Shown here: one piece after another, positions 1-12,023 of the stretch
Position numbering within the stretch: position 1 is the first letter of the stretch
How the letters are laid out: every line of letters begins with the position of its first letter
Assembly (NCBI GenBank): GCA_905331475.1
Contig: CAJNYU010003825.1
Span: 1 to 64,000, forward strand
From: Rotaria socialis
Lineage: Eukaryota > Rotifera > Eurotatoria > Philodinida > Philodinidae
Direction: 5' to 3'
Length of the DNA stretch: 64,000 nt
Translations under genes and position numbers: made by a program
The notes under the pieces: generated by a model
What the model was told of the DNA's origin: nothing
Seen by the model: the letters and a program-made list of their open reading frames with translations, nothing else
Databases searched by the model: none

Positions 1-914
1 TAAATCTGACCGGTTCTCGGAGAATCCGGCAGCCAGATTTCAGAAGAAAACAAGGAAAAGCATCGGAATTCGCCAGAAATTAACCGACCGAATCCGGTCA
101 CCATGTGACATCGGAATTATAACCCGCTTGACAAGAACCGACGGATCGATAATGACCTGGGTAATACATATTCTATCAATAGCCTATACAATAAGGAGAA
201 AGTAATCTTTGTCAATTGAGACAAAAACAAAACAATGATAAAATTTATGTGACAGGAAAACAACATTTGATGAGAAGAACAGTAGTAAATAAAAGCTTTC
301 GGTATTTTATATTTTACTATCGGTTAATAACATTGTACTGCTTCGGCATATGTCGCTTTGCCTTGAATTCAAAAACAGAATAAAATTAATAACAGTTTTC
401 AAAAGTTCCTGTTCTATACTATCACTCATAATAAATTGAATTAGAAAATAATGACGAGAAAATCTGTAATATACCTCTTTCAATGGTTACTTTCATGTGC
501 TATTAAATAATGGCGTCAGTTGCAAAAAGTTCTGAATGTTATTTATTTCTCTAATGACACTACACGATTATTTAACAAGTGACTTCTTTAATTTTATAAA
601 AAAGTAATCATTCTTTTGAAAAATAGTAAGATGAAGATTTCAATGAATATTGCTCACATTAGAATCGTTTTGTAATAGTATATTGACTAAATATATTTAG
701 GATATAAAATTTCTTTTTACTGATCCATAATATTTCAAATGACATACGCACACATGAAAAGCTTTCAGTTTTTTTTCTCCTTTTCTTTTCTTAAGTATGT
801 AGTCTTAACTATTAGTAATTGACAACATTGACAAGGAATCGGATACTTGTTTTCATATATAGATACCCTAATTCATGGTCACAACTACCATTTATTATCA
901 CACATTTCAAAGAC
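1..914. other. Non-coding, 5' flank of the protease homologue
   Basis: AT-rich DNA with no reading frame I can tie to a gene. The first about 40 bases are less AT-rich and form an imperfect palindrome: an outer AAATCTG pairs with CAGATTT and an inner CCGG-TTCTC pairs with GAGAA-CCGG. This could be the end of a repeat cut by the window edge. Bases 760-800 are pyrimidine-rich and lie just upstream of the gene at 915. Confidence 0.5.
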
Positions 915-2084
915 ATGTATATTCTTTTGATTCTACTTATTAGTTTTCCATTGAATCATGGTGAATGCAATTACACAACAGAATGGTTTAACGAAAATCA
1001 TCCGTGGGAAACTCATTCGAATGGACATGATATCGAACGTTATTCCATTATTCGAGCAAAATATCCATTGACATTTGATATTACCCAATGGACAGGTTCC
1101 TTTGAAATACGCAAGGCTGATGATCATCGGAGAGTGGATCCAGAAATATTAATTGAAAATTATACAAAAATCCATGATGGCTTCATTTGTCATGCAATCA
1201 ATGGAAAACTATGTGCTGATTTTGAAGTAAAGCTCTCTTTTTAAATTTCTATTTAGTGTGTAAAAATTAATTTATTCGTTCATTAGATTCGCTTTTGTTT
1301 AGAATATAAGCCATGCAGTGTATCAACATATCCTCTTGATGAAAGTCCACTTGCCAGTGGTACAGAAGTTCGTCCACATTCATTACCCTGGCATGTTTCA
1401 ATACAATATAAAGAACAACATTTATGTTCTGGGACTTTAATCGATGATCAACATGTCCTAACAGCAGCAAGTTGTTTTCAAAGTAATCTTATACATATAC
1501 CATATTCGGTTGCTCTTGATGCACATTATCTATCGAATTCTACTTATCGTATTCCAATTGATCGTTTTATATTTCATTCTGATTTTAACCAAGCAACATT
1601 AATCAATGATATTGCCGTAATAAAACTCAGTCAGCACATTCAATCCTTTTCTGATCGTATTCGGCCAGCCTGCTTGGCACGATCGATTCGACAACCGGAC
1701 GTATCTAGTCTGCTAATTGTAGCTGGTTGGCGTACGGTAAAAAATAATACTTGGTCTGTTTCGAATACTAATGAACTCCGACAAGCAAGATTAACAGCTA
1801 TGGATGAATGTTCCGAAGTGTATCCTAAAAGATATGATTTTGAAAAGCAAATATGCGCTGGTACACAAGGTTCAAAACGTGATTTATGCCTAGGCGACAT
1901 GGGTAGCGGACTTTTCGAAAAGCGAAAACATGATGTTGATCGATGGATTTTAACAGGCATTGTTAGCTATGGATGTGAGTTTGCATCAAATGGTTATCCA
2001 GGTGTTTATGTACGTATTAGCCATTATTATGATTGGATTCAACATACGATTAAAAAATTGAATGAAAGAAAAAAAACAAAATAA
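915..2084 (+). CDS. Secreted serine protease homologue, catalytically dead, with N-terminal WxxW-like domain
   Basis: Exons 915-1226 and 1287-2084 (60-nt intron; the frame closes exactly). The start was chosen because it begins a clear signal peptide (MYILLILLISFPLNHGEC). Residues about 20-120 resemble the Mucin2_WxxW domain: an early Cys, a TEWFNENHP core, an FEIR-type strand, a GFICHAINGKLC stretch and a terminal DFEIRFC. The rest has the chymotrypsin/trypsin fold: PWHVSIQ, LTAASCF, NDIAVIKL, a CLGDMGSGL loop, GIVSYGC and PGVYVRIS..YDWI. The His of the usual LTAAHC is Ser and the nucleophile Ser of GDSGGP is Met, while the Asp is kept. The IVGG activation N-terminus is absent. By sequence it cannot be a standard serine protease; a binding or regulatory role, as for other serine protease homologues, is inference. 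An AATAAA overlaps the stop codon (2080-2085). Confidence 0.85.
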
Positions 2085-4141
2085 ATATGAATTGAATGAG
2101 TCATTTTTTAAAGAAACTATTGATATTTAAAAAGTTTTCATAATAATCATTACAATTATAGAAAAAACTTATGATCGTGTTGTCAAGAGACAAGAAAAAT
2201 GATTTGATATTATAATCAAAAAGAAAAACAGGTTCATCTCTTAATAACAATGATATGAAAAATTGATGAAACTTTTTAAAACAAATTCAATGTACGGGAA
2301 AAATAAAATTTGCTACTGATGTAGATGATTCATCACTGAAATGTTTATCAATTCAATGAATTCGATGCACTATCTCTATGGCATAGGCTTGTTAATTGAA
2401 ATTTATGGGGGAAAATTTTTCATATTTTAATACGATAGGCAATATATAACTACTGATTTGATTTTTGATAATATTTACGGTTGAATACCTATGGACATTT
2501 TGTTTTTCAGTCTATACTGGCGAAAGCTAACACAAACAATATTTCTACAGTTGCGATCAATAGTGCAAGATAGTGTTGATTATAATGATCTTAGATATTA
2601 TTTACACCAATACTACCATTGAACGATGATATAGATGTTTTTCTTAACTTTCATCTGTTCATAAAAAAATCGTTCATTTTTTTCTCTTTTACCTAACAAT
2701 CAAATACGCAGTTATTCAAGTAGCTTTTTTCTCCTCAATTAAGTTTAGATAATCAAATAAGGAATGAAAAGAAAGATGCATATATCGCAGAGAAATTATT
2801 ATACGATCGCTTGAGGCTACTTTTATTCTCATATGGTGAAACAACATCACTTCATCATGAAAAAACTTTCTCAATAGTATTTCAATTAAACAACCATAAA
2901 GTCAACGAAATTCAAGAAATTTAACATTCTGTTGAAAATCTAAACATAATCTAATCGATTTATTTTACAATTCTTTGATGGTATAATTATATCCACGATT
3001 AAAATTGCAATAGCTAATTGAATTAAATCAGGCAATCGTTAATAAAAGGATATAAATGACATGACTTTTTTCCTTCATTAACTTTACATATTACTCTATT
3101 GATTCACAAATATATTTTCAGTTTTATCACAAGAATGAATGAGACGATGTTAATATTTTTGATACAGACAAACTATTTGACTTGATTCACAAGCGAAGTA
3201 ATGAATAATTAAAAAAATAGCTCAAACTATTATTTTAGTTTTTTTTATGCTTTATTAAACTCAATATTTTTTTTCTTTACTTTCTATTCTTCGCGTGAAT
3301 AAAATTTGAACGTAGTGAAAAAAAATCCTCTCAATAGATCAAGTGAAGCATCAATTAAATAGACACATCTTGACGATAGAAGTTGAACATTAGTAGCAGC
3401 ATTTGCGTTGATGCATATGTCATTCAAATAGAAAATTATGATTACTATATACATCCGATGATGAATGTAAATGGAAGCGCATATACATACACCTTCAATT
3501 TTTGTTTAGAATAAAGACAAAGTGTCAAATGAAATTATGATGGAATGTCTCATATAAGTAAGAGAAGAGAAATCTCTCTCGTCTTCATCTCATTTAATCA
3601 TCCGGATGTATTCTCATTGGTTACAAAACTATTTGGATAGCCAATCGATGAATTTTTTTATCAGAAAAAAAGAAGAAGAAATGAAAGTCAACAGATTGAA
3701 AATAATTATTAGAGTAATTTTCATATAAAATATAAAAAATAGACGAGATACTAAGTCTAGTTTAACATAAATCAATTTTTGTTTTTTTCCATTCTCGGAC
3801 TCTCTCTCCATCGTCGTCTAAAGTGTTGATGATGTCGGCATTATCAAAGACACTCTTTTTTTCAATCGATGAAGATGATCTTTTTAGAAATGCATATACC
3901 ATTTGCTAATTTTCTTTTTCCTCCTACAATCCCGAAACTATTTCATTATGTCACTAATCACTTTTTATAGAGGATTATATGGTTCATATGATAAAAAACT
4001 GTTTCTGTCTCTTTTTTTTTCTCATCAGAAATTCAAGTAGTACATCACAGAGAAGTTCAGTTGACTGTAAAACAGTTGAGCATCTGCTGTTAGAAAAAAC
4101 TAAACTAAACTAAAACAATTGCACATTTTCAGTTCTTAGAT
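2085..4141. other. Intergenic, about 2 kb, nothing recognised
   Basis: Very AT-rich with homopolymer A and T runs. No splice-consistent coding series was seen on either strand, and no repeats matching elsewhere in the window. It includes the presumed promoter and 5' leader of the SKOR-type gene; a TTTTCAG-like acceptor lies about 10 bases before that start codon and may be a leader or trans-splice acceptor. Confidence 0.5.
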
Positions 4142-5565
4142 ATGGAAGACAATTCAATCGTCAATGATAATCGACATCATGATAATAGTTATGTATCAAC
4201 ATGTACAATACGTGGCGTACCAATTGTAAGTTTAATTACGGATGGCAAAGAACGTCTAAGTTTGGCACAAATATCAAATGATTTATTAAAAGGTTTTAGT
4301 TATAATGAAATACATAATCGACGTGTTGGTGCGTAGAAAGATTTGAATTGGCATAGTTTCTTGTTACATTCAAAATTTTTTTCTTAGCATTAGGTATAAC
4401 TTGTGTTCAATGTACACCTGTTCAATTAGAATTACTAAGACGAGCAGGTAAGCAGCGTGATTCGTAGAACCAAAACAAACTGATAAACTTTTGTGACATT
4501 TATTTCAAAGGTGCTATGCCAAGTTCATCTCGACGTTGTGGTATGATAACTCGTCGTGAAGCTGAACGCTTAGTTAATTCATTTCTTGAATCAACAAAAC
4601 CATTAAATTTACCGGAAAATTTCGTTTTTGAAGTTTATCATCATTGTGCATGGGGATGTCGTGGTTTATTTATTCCCATACGATATAATAGTTCACGAGC
4701 AAAATGTATCAGGTTAGATCTTAGTTTTCTAACTTTACTTTATACTTTTAGTTTCTTTTTGTTTTAATATAGATGTTCATTTTGCGATAGTTTCCTTTCA
4801 CCAAATAAATTTATATTTCATTCTCATCGTTTAGCGAATGTTACCTATGTTCAACCGGATAGTCCAAATTTCAATGCATGGCGTCGTCATTTACGTTTAC
4901 ATAATCCAACTCAAAGTGAAGATTTAAGAGATGCATGGGAAGATGTCAAAGCTATGTTTAATGGTGGTAATCGAAAACGATCATCATCAGGAACCATAGC
5001 GTCCGGTAGTACTTTAAAGTTATCAGCAAAAAATAATTCGATCAATGAAAATTATGAACAAACAAATGAAACAAGTGACGAAGATAAAGAAGACGATGAA
5101 AAAATTGAAGATAAAAAAGAGGATGATGAAAAAATAATTCTACCAATACCACCACCACCGAAAATACAAAAAACAAAAACAAGAGAAAAAAAACTACCAA
5201 CCCATAATGTTGTTTCATCAACAACAGTCGATGAACAATTATCGGAAATAAATATGTTTTTACCACCACCTTTGGCAACAGTACCAACAGTACCAACAGT
5301 ACCACTACCACCGCCACCACCATCAGCTCATTTCTTTCCTTTTCCACCACCATTACCATCATCAAATTCTCTATCACTTGTTACACTTAATTCAACTGAT
5401 TGGTTGCAATTTTTTCGTTCACCATTATTTATCCCAAATTCTTTTCGTTTACCATTAGCATCCGTGCCAAGGCGATTTCCATTTGAAATTAATCATTCGA
5501 ATTCATCAATTATTGGGAGCGGCTCACAATCAGCATTTAAACCACCAATTCAAAAACATAATTAA
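4142..5565 (+). CDS. SKOR: SKI/SNO/SKOR-family transcriptional corepressor
   Basis: Exons 4142-4328, 4388-4447, 4511-4712 and 4773-5565 give 413 aa. Residues about 15-120 match the SKI/SNO/DAC DNA-binding-like domain (IRGVPIVSL, then ALGITCVQCTPVQLELLRRAG over the first splice joins, then a C-G-MITRREAERL helix). About 125-215 match the SAND-like SMAD4-binding region, with paired Cys and His (HHCAWGCRG, CIRCSFCDSF, HSHR). The run AWEDVKAMFNGG near residue 205 is typical of SKOR1/SKOR2 (Corl/Fussel) rather than of SKI or SNO. In other animals these are nuclear corepressors acting on homeodomain and SMAD/BMP targets, mostly in neurons. The C-terminal half is acidic (E/D/K) and then proline-rich. 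No long coiled coil is visible, and the protein is much shorter than vertebrate SKOR (over 900 aa). Confidence 0.88.
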
Positions 5566-6337
5566 TAAGAAAGAAAGAAAAAACAAATTTTTACGTTGTC
5601 ATTTTGTTTCTGTTAGCTGTTTGTGACCAAGAATAAAAATAAATAAATAAATATTTCTAATGAATTTCATTCATTTTTAAATCAAAGACATATCTTTTTA
5701 CTTTAGCAATAGCAAAACAACGAAAAGTCAACATTATTCTCATAGCCAAAAGATATCGTAAATTGTGTTTTGAAGTCTATTAGAGATAACCTTGACTTTT
5801 TACTAGTAGAAAAAAAACTTAGTCAAATATACTGATATAGAAGGGTTTCTCGCATCTGGACCCATCATTTACTCATATGTTTCTATTAGAAGTATTTTAT
5901 TAAGATCTCTGCTCCTTTTAATGTTTCTCTCGGATAGATACGCAAAAATATATAGTTTCATATTGTGTCTCTCGTAGGAAAATTCTTTTTTTCTTTCGTT
6001 TGGTTTGGTAGAAAAGCACTATAGATGAATTTCACCACCAGCTTTTGCACTACTTTAAAAATCTATTTACATTTACTATTCAAATGTAATCAACAGTATT
6101 GTTTGATTTTAAAATGCGTTTGCAGTGTGTATATGTGTTCGATTGATGGCAACATGTTTGAGAGCGCACTCTATGTGAAGAAGGAAAGAAACAAAACAAA
6201 AAATTGTTACTATGCAGTTGTCCTGACGCGAGCTGTAATCATGGTATTGTTGCTGTTTTTTTTCTAAAGAATTGAGTGAAGAGCATAAAGTAATCTAATA
6301 AATACAATAGAGTCTTTTCGTATTTGAGATATTAAAT
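5566..6337. other. Intergenic between SKOR-like gene and CFAP96
   Basis: AATAAA at about 5632-5637, followed by an AATA-rich run, is a good polyadenylation signal for the SKOR-type gene. The remainder is AT-rich with no recognised gene. It should hold the CFAP96 promoter. Confidence 0.5.
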
Positions 6338-7657
6338 ATGGCATCTACCACCAAATCCGATATGGACCGAATCGGTCTATTTAAAGAAATGGAATATGTT
6401 ACAATCAAAGATCCATTTAAAGGAGCTGCTAGTTGTGAGTTTAATTTAGTTAGATCTAATTAAAATTCATAAGTCATTTTTTTGCAAATTTTTAGTTACT
6501 TTCAATGAAGCAGCTAGTAAGAATAAACAAATGATGTCAAAAAGCTCAAAACAACGAGCAACAGGATCATTAGCTGGATATTTTGATACTCAATTTAAAT
6601 TATTGCCCGGTTCCTATGTTGACCCTATCTCAATGCGGCGTAAAGCACGTATGGAAGAAAAAAAGAAAAATATTGTCAGCAAGCCGTTTGTGACTATGTT
6701 TCGACCGAAAGATCCGTACGTCAAGAGAAAAATGATATGTCGAAAAATTCAATTAATTTATGTATATATTTATTTAGTGAGGGTCTAGGTTCGTTTTTTG
6801 GAACAATCGGTGGCGGTATAAAAGATCTCGATCCAACTAAATCAAAATATCGTGAAGAAAAAAAAGCGCCGCATGAAAAATCAAATTTTAAAGTAAATCC
6901 ACCGAAAAAAGGCACAGGTTATGGGTAAGTTTCATTGTTCGGGGCGAGTTCTACTTTACATTGCTGTTTTTTCTTCTTCTACTAGTTATCCTAATGTAGG
7001 TATTGATAAAGATCCTCCATATACTTACAAAGACAAAACAGATAATTATGACGCATCATTGGATGCTCAACGTGTAAGAGAAATTTCTTGTCGAGAAAAA
7101 ACATAACAACAACAATCCTTTGATTTATTTAGAAAGACTATACTCATCATAAATCTTCAATGAAAGCAGGTGTATTCAAATTAAACATGCATCCAAAAGA
7201 CTATTTTTATACTAATCCATTTCGTGATGATGGTAAAGGAGCTAAGCATCGTGGCGAGACTAAAGAACGTTCTAAATCAGCACCATCCGATAAGAAACCA
7301 TTTAAATATAGTTCACCTGGCAAATCGGTTTGTTTCATGATTCGTCTAGAAAAAATATCAATTACTAGTGACATTTTCTTTTTCTAGCTTGGTGGTAACA
7401 AAGATGGTTGTTTTGATAAATTTCCTAAACGCAGTGATAAAGATCCATTTGTTATTGGTTCTATACATTCTCAAGTAAAAAATGAAGTTAACAAACATGG
7501 TAAAACATATTATCCAAATAAATTTCCTAAAACACGTCCCACTGAGTCTGTTATAAATAAAAATGTTAGCGTGAAAATTACACGACAAAATTATAAACAA
7601 GCAACACAAAATTATCATGGATTTCAACTACCGCAAAGATGTGCTTCTGTTCATTAG
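6338..7657 (+). CDS. CFAP96: CFAP96 (C4orf47-type) cilia and flagella associated protein
   Basis: Six exons (6338-6434, 6496-6715, 6778-6924, 6986-7073, 7133-7327, 7388-7657) give 338 aa, close to the vertebrate protein. Family landmarks in order: DMDRIGLFKEMEYVT at the N-terminus, FNEAASKNKQM, a GYFD.QF motif, GLGSFFGTIGG, NPPKKGTGYGYPNV, FKLNMHPKDYF..NPF, and the C-terminal FPKTRPTESV and RQNYK. The human protein (DMERIGLFSEMEYIT, FNEAASKNKQM, GSYYGTIGG, PGKKGTGYGY, FKLNLHPRDYF) matches block for block. It is a ciliary axoneme or centrosome-associated protein of uncertain molecular role. The gene ends 55 bp from the 3' end of PDRG1 on the other strand. Confidence 0.93.
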
Positions 7658-7712
7658 AATGACTTTTTGATTTTTATTCTTTTTATTTTTTAAATAGTTA
7701 TACATATATATA

Positions 7713-8299
7713 TTAAATGTAAGGTTCTAATAATTGATCAAATTCTTGACGTTCTTCACGTGATAAAGACTTTAAATTAAAACCACGGATTTCAGGTTTT
7801 TTTTCTGCATCATATAGTTTTCTAATATTTTCTTTTAATTTTTTCTCTGCTTGGTTTATCTCAATATTCATTTGATCAAAGTCTAAATAAAAACAAAAAA
7901 TGAATAGTTATTTAAATTTCTAGAACTAATCTTTGTCTTTTTTTTTCTTTTTTTTTCTGGTACCTCGATCAATTAAACGTTTACAATCTTTTGTTGGTAA
8001 TGCAAGAAAATTATTATTTAAACACATCCAATTTGTTTTTATGTTCTTCGGTTGTTTATGCATAGCTCTAAAAGACACAAGGTAGAGAAAGAAAAATGAA
8101 TTGAAATTTCAGATAAAACCTACCGACTAGCTTCACGTAATTTATCACGTCGTTTATTTAACTCTATAATTTCTCGTCGTTCAGCAAGAACACTTTCAGC
8201 TAACGATTCAATTTCTTCTAAATATTTTAGAACAAAATCTGGATCATCATGTACACCTGCTTGTGAAAGATGATGTATTTGCTGTTGTTGGTTTGTCAT
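7713..8299 (-). CDS. PDRG1: PDRG1, prefoldin-like p53 and DNA damage regulated protein
   Basis: Exons 8124-8299, 7964-8067 and 7713-7882 (complement) give 149 aa (human 133). The N-terminal helix (VLKYLEEIESLAESVLAERR) and C-terminal block (KKPEIRGFNLKSLSREE) align with human PDRG1 (VLRYLVEVEELAEEVLADKR and GKPELKGFNLNPLNQDE). A middle segment (NNNFLALPTKDCKRLI) fits the beta-hairpin of a beta-type prefoldin subunit, between two coiled-coil helices. PDRG1 is a subunit of the R2TP/URI1 prefoldin-like co-chaperone that helps assemble RNA polymerases and PIKK kinases. It has a short Gln-rich N-terminal extension. Confidence 0.92.
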
Positions 8300-8921
8300 C
8301 TACAATAATTTTCAATTTATTATTTATCTTGAACAATTTCGAAAGTAAAATATTGTTGTTAACACTAGTACTGATGGTCCATCACAACACTCGTAAACAC
8401 TGCTTGTTTAGTAGACATCAAACTGCACTATCTATTACATAATAGTTTCCGCTGATTGAAATCATATGTATTAAATACGACGCACGATTGGCAAATTTTT
8501 ATAATTAGAATCACAAAAATGATACTTCCGGCGGAATTTTATAGGTCAGAAGTTTTCCATCGAAAGAAAACCATAATTAAAAGTTTTCTATTAGCAAAAT
8601 AACATGATATTTAGTTTTATAGGTTTTCATCGAAGACGTCACTATGTTTTTTTCCTTCAAAACTTGATATTCAGCCATTCGAATAGACAAATCAAAAGAT
8701 TTAATCAATGTAATAGGAACTAAAAAGAAAAGGACTACTGCTGTTTATTGTTGTTTTATCACAATTACTATAAAAACAATTTAGTGTTAATAATTATTCA
8801 TATATTTTTTAAACTAGTTCAAAAGCTAAACAAAAAGCAATAGAGCGAATGACGGGATAGATGGTTGAGTTTACTGTTGATATTCATATAAGAATGGAAA
8901 TATTAATTTATTTGAGCAGGA
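8300..8921. other. Intergenic between PDRG1 and guanylate kinase
   Basis: AT-rich and gene-free. It contains the PDRG1 upstream region and the 3' flank of the guanylate kinase gene. No repeat or RNA gene recognised. Confidence 0.5.
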
Positions 8922-9859
8922 TTATTTGCTTTTTTGTTGTTCAAGAACAGCATCAATGTCCTAGACGGAAAGATAACAGAGTCTTTTAATGAAAACTAAA
9001 TTTATTTCTTTTACTTTTTGAAGAATTTCTTTTAATGCTTGATAAGCTGTATCGAGTTGATCATTTAATACAACATGATCATACATGCCTGGTACTTTAC
9101 TAAATTCCATAGATTCTTTTGCTTCTTGTAAACGTTTTTCGATAGCAGCTTCACTTTCTGTGTTTCGACCACGTAAACGTTTTTCAAGAATTTCATAGCT
9201 TGGTGGGCTTATATAAATAAATAAGGCGTTAAGATCTGTATTCCGAATATTTTTAATGCCTTGTTTGTCAACATCAAGTAAACAAATACGACCTGTTTGA
9301 GCAACATCTTGAACAGATTTTTTACTAGACAGAAAGAAAATGTTCAATTAGAAAAAAAGAATCCAAGACTGTCAATAACCTTGTTCCATAGAGATTCGTT
9401 GAGAATTCAGTTGTTTCAAGAAATTCACCATTACTAATCATTTTTTCCATATCAGTACGAGCAACAAAATGATATTCTATGAAAATATAAATAAATGAAA
9501 AGTTAGAAATTTTACAAATGAAAAATATTACCTCGGCCATTTTGTTCACCTGGTCGAGGAGATCTTGTTGTATCTAAATGATGATGATAATAATAATAAT
9601 AACAATAATTTAGAATCCAAAACAAAACAAAAATAATTAAAGATAAAAATATTAACATACGAGATATACTAAAAGCAAATGCTGTTGGATATTCTTTGAA
9701 GAATTCAGAAATCAATGTACTTTTACCAGATCTAAAATACAAATTCTCATTATATTTTCTTCTTCTAAAATTAGTTTTAATTGGTCAAACATTAGTACTA
9801 TACCCGCTTGGTCCAGACAAAACTATAGCTCGAGGTCCTAATGCTGTTGTCGGAGGCAT
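8922..9859 (-). CDS. GUK1: Guanylate kinase
   Basis: Six exons (complement: 9804-9859, 9661-9731, 9532-9573, 9380-9476, 9015-9324, 8922-8960) give 204 aa, the usual eukaryotic length. The P-loop GPSGSGKST is rebuilt exactly across the first intron. GMP-binding and lid features follow: SHTTRSPRPGE, a YHFV strand, FLETTEFSTNLYGTS, then CLLDVDKQG and RLRGRNTE. The enzyme phosphorylates GMP to GDP with ATP in cytosolic (and in some animals mitochondrial) purine salvage. An in-frame upstream ATG at 10015 would add 52 residues rich in Arg, Ser and Phe that look like a mitochondrial presequence. However, a TTTCTAG acceptor just before 9859 suggests this stretch may be a 5' leader intron, so I take the ATG at 9859. 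Confidence 0.95.
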
Positions 9860-11122
9860 CTTTGAAAGAACTGGTGTACTTATTCTAGAAATACAAAAAA
9901 GTTTAAAAAAAAAAGAAGAACGAGAATTCAAGTATAGATGGAAAATCCGACTGTAACATGGTGATGGAAAATGTAAAGAAAAGAAAATAGCAGGAGCTCT
10001 TCTGAGCACAAACATCTTTAATCGTGTGAGAAGAAAAACCGTCTGTGGATATTTGCATGAGTGAAGAGAAAAAAGAAAAAAAGTCTCCTCCAACCAAGAG
10101 AATCACTGAGAGAAGTTATTCATCTAGATTATTATGGATGCTAGCTTCTAATTGATAAAAGATTCGAATTCTAAAAATAAGCTTTTTTTTTTATAGATTA
10201 TGGTAAATAAATAAAATGGTTGATTAGTTATGCAGGAAATTGATTCCAGAAAAATTTCATGATTTCCTTATTTTCAAAAAAAAGGAATGCTTCCTATGTT
10301 CATCAAAACATGAAATAGGGCAATAAATAAATTTCAATTCTTTTCACGAAAGAATTTGTTTTGTTTTTCGATCACAAAAATCAATTTGAAATGATTATGG
10401 CGAATATTCATGAGATTTTATTCAAGATTTTATACTTAAAATGAATTAATTATTTTTATAAACATGTTTCTGTATAGACCGTCGCTTATCGATTGAAACA
10501 TAAATTCAAGTATTTCTTAAAAGATGACTCTACATACTGAGAGTGATCAACGTTGATGCTAGCGGCTCTTACTATTTTATGGACATATCTCCTTCAAAAT
10601 ATTTGCGTGTCTCATACAGACAAACCATAATGAGCATCATTTCAACACATATTATCACTTTTCTAATGTAAAACATGTGTAATGAATGAAATAGCTATTT
10701 TTAGAATTGATTATTATTTAAATTTACTTGTTTTCTTCCGAAAAAAAAAGAATTAATTAGATACTTACATATCTCTTCAGTTAATTTACATTAGACATTC
10801 ACTTTTGATGCTCTGCAATATATCATTAGCATGGGATCTATAAGTAAAGCAGTAATGTTCGTTAAATACTCGAGCGCACTATCAATGACTCTTTTTTATG
10901 CTAATTATGTGTTCATATTCATTGATGATATTTACACACATAGTACAATGAGCAGGTGAGATCACTCGGATTGAAGTGAAGATATCGTACAGCTAATCCG
11001 AATTGAGCAGTCGATTACACAAATACAAAAACAGTCAAGTTTATTCTTTTGTAACATTTTAGTTAGGTGAAAACTAATTTTTTTTAAGCAGTTAGGATCT
11101 TCATGTATAGTTTCTAATTCTG
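9860..11122. other. Intergenic upstream of GUK1
   Basis: The first about 155 bases are open in the GUK1 frame (see that entry). The rest is AT-rich with no coding evidence on either strand. It ends at the TTAA flanking the fold-back element. Confidence 0.5.
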
Positions 11123-11126
11123 TTAA

Positions 11127-12019
11127 GGGGCTCCCCCCCCCCTCAGAAAATCGATTTATTTCACAAAAATCGATTTTGAGATAAGCCCATATACTGAGAG
11201 CCCAAAGTGTCCTCTTTGAGATTATGTGCGATTTGTCACGTTTTGAATAGTTTTTAGCGGTGAAAATAGCGGTTTTCTGGAAGCAGTAGTAGAAATATAT
11301 GGTTTTTTTCAGAAATTTTCCTTAGTTACGGGGATGTTATATTCGTCCACAAACTGGTAGATTTTATCTAATGAGAAACAGATACGCGTTCTGTTATATT
11401 AATTAATTAGTGGAACGTATAGTCATTTCTACTTAAAATCCTGTGCACATGACGAAATTTCCGTATAGATGTCGTGACAGTCATAGTGAAATGAAAAATT
11501 GTTTCATCAACTTGTTTATTCGTTTTCTCAAAATCACTTTTTTGGAGAGTTTGGAACCGATTTCTCAGACTGTAGAAGAGTTAGCGAGCTACTTTTTTTT
11601 AAATAAAAGAACAGACCTATATCTAGAAATGTACATACCGTTTTTTGGAAATTCGATTTCTTTGCCGAGATAACTGGATAACACTGATGTCAAAAAGCGC
11701 TAAATTCCGAGTTCTTGCAGTAGAATGTCTCGGAAATCCGAACAAAATCGAATTTCGAAAAAACGGTATGTACATTTCTAGACATAGGTTTCTTCTTTTA
11801 TTTAAAAAAAAAGTAGCTCTCTACGTCTTTGGCAGTTCGAGAAATCGGTACCTTATGAGAACCACCATTTTGGGGACTAATTTGTCAATAACTCTTCAAA
11901 GCAAAAACTTTATGAGCCAAAACTTTGCAATAAAGTGAGTTAACACAACATCCATATTGCCTAAAAATCTCAGACCAATTGGTCCACGAATAACGATTCC
12001 TGAGGGGGGGGGGAGCCCC
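11127..12019. mobile_element. TTAA-flanked non-autonomous DNA element with C10/G10 terminal inverted repeats
   Basis: The left end reads GGGGCT, ten C, TCAG. The right end is its exact reverse complement: CTGA, ten G, AGCCCC. The 893-bp unit is flanked on both sides by TTAA (11123-11126 and 12020-12023), as for TTAA-specific cut-and-paste transposons such as piggyBac. Inside lies a second hairpin: about 11575-11665 and 11735-11825 are near-perfect inverted copies (both arms carry TAGAAATGTACATACCG), so much of the element can fold back. Small open frames lie across the arms, but nothing resembles a transposase. The ends do not match the canonical piggyBac terminus, so the superfamily is uncertain. 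Confidence 0.8.
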
Positions 12020-12023
12020 TTAA

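Noticed and set aside
5042-5377. Val/Leu/Phe-rich minus-strand frame that looks like a membrane protein
   Set aside because: Antisense to the acidic and proline-rich exon of the SKOR-type gene; Glu/Asp/Lys/Pro codons read backwards give hydrophobic codons.
11443-11938. Two overlapping plus-strand frames inside the TTAA element
   Set aside because: They lie across the internal hairpin arms and show no transposase motif (no DDE/DDD signature).
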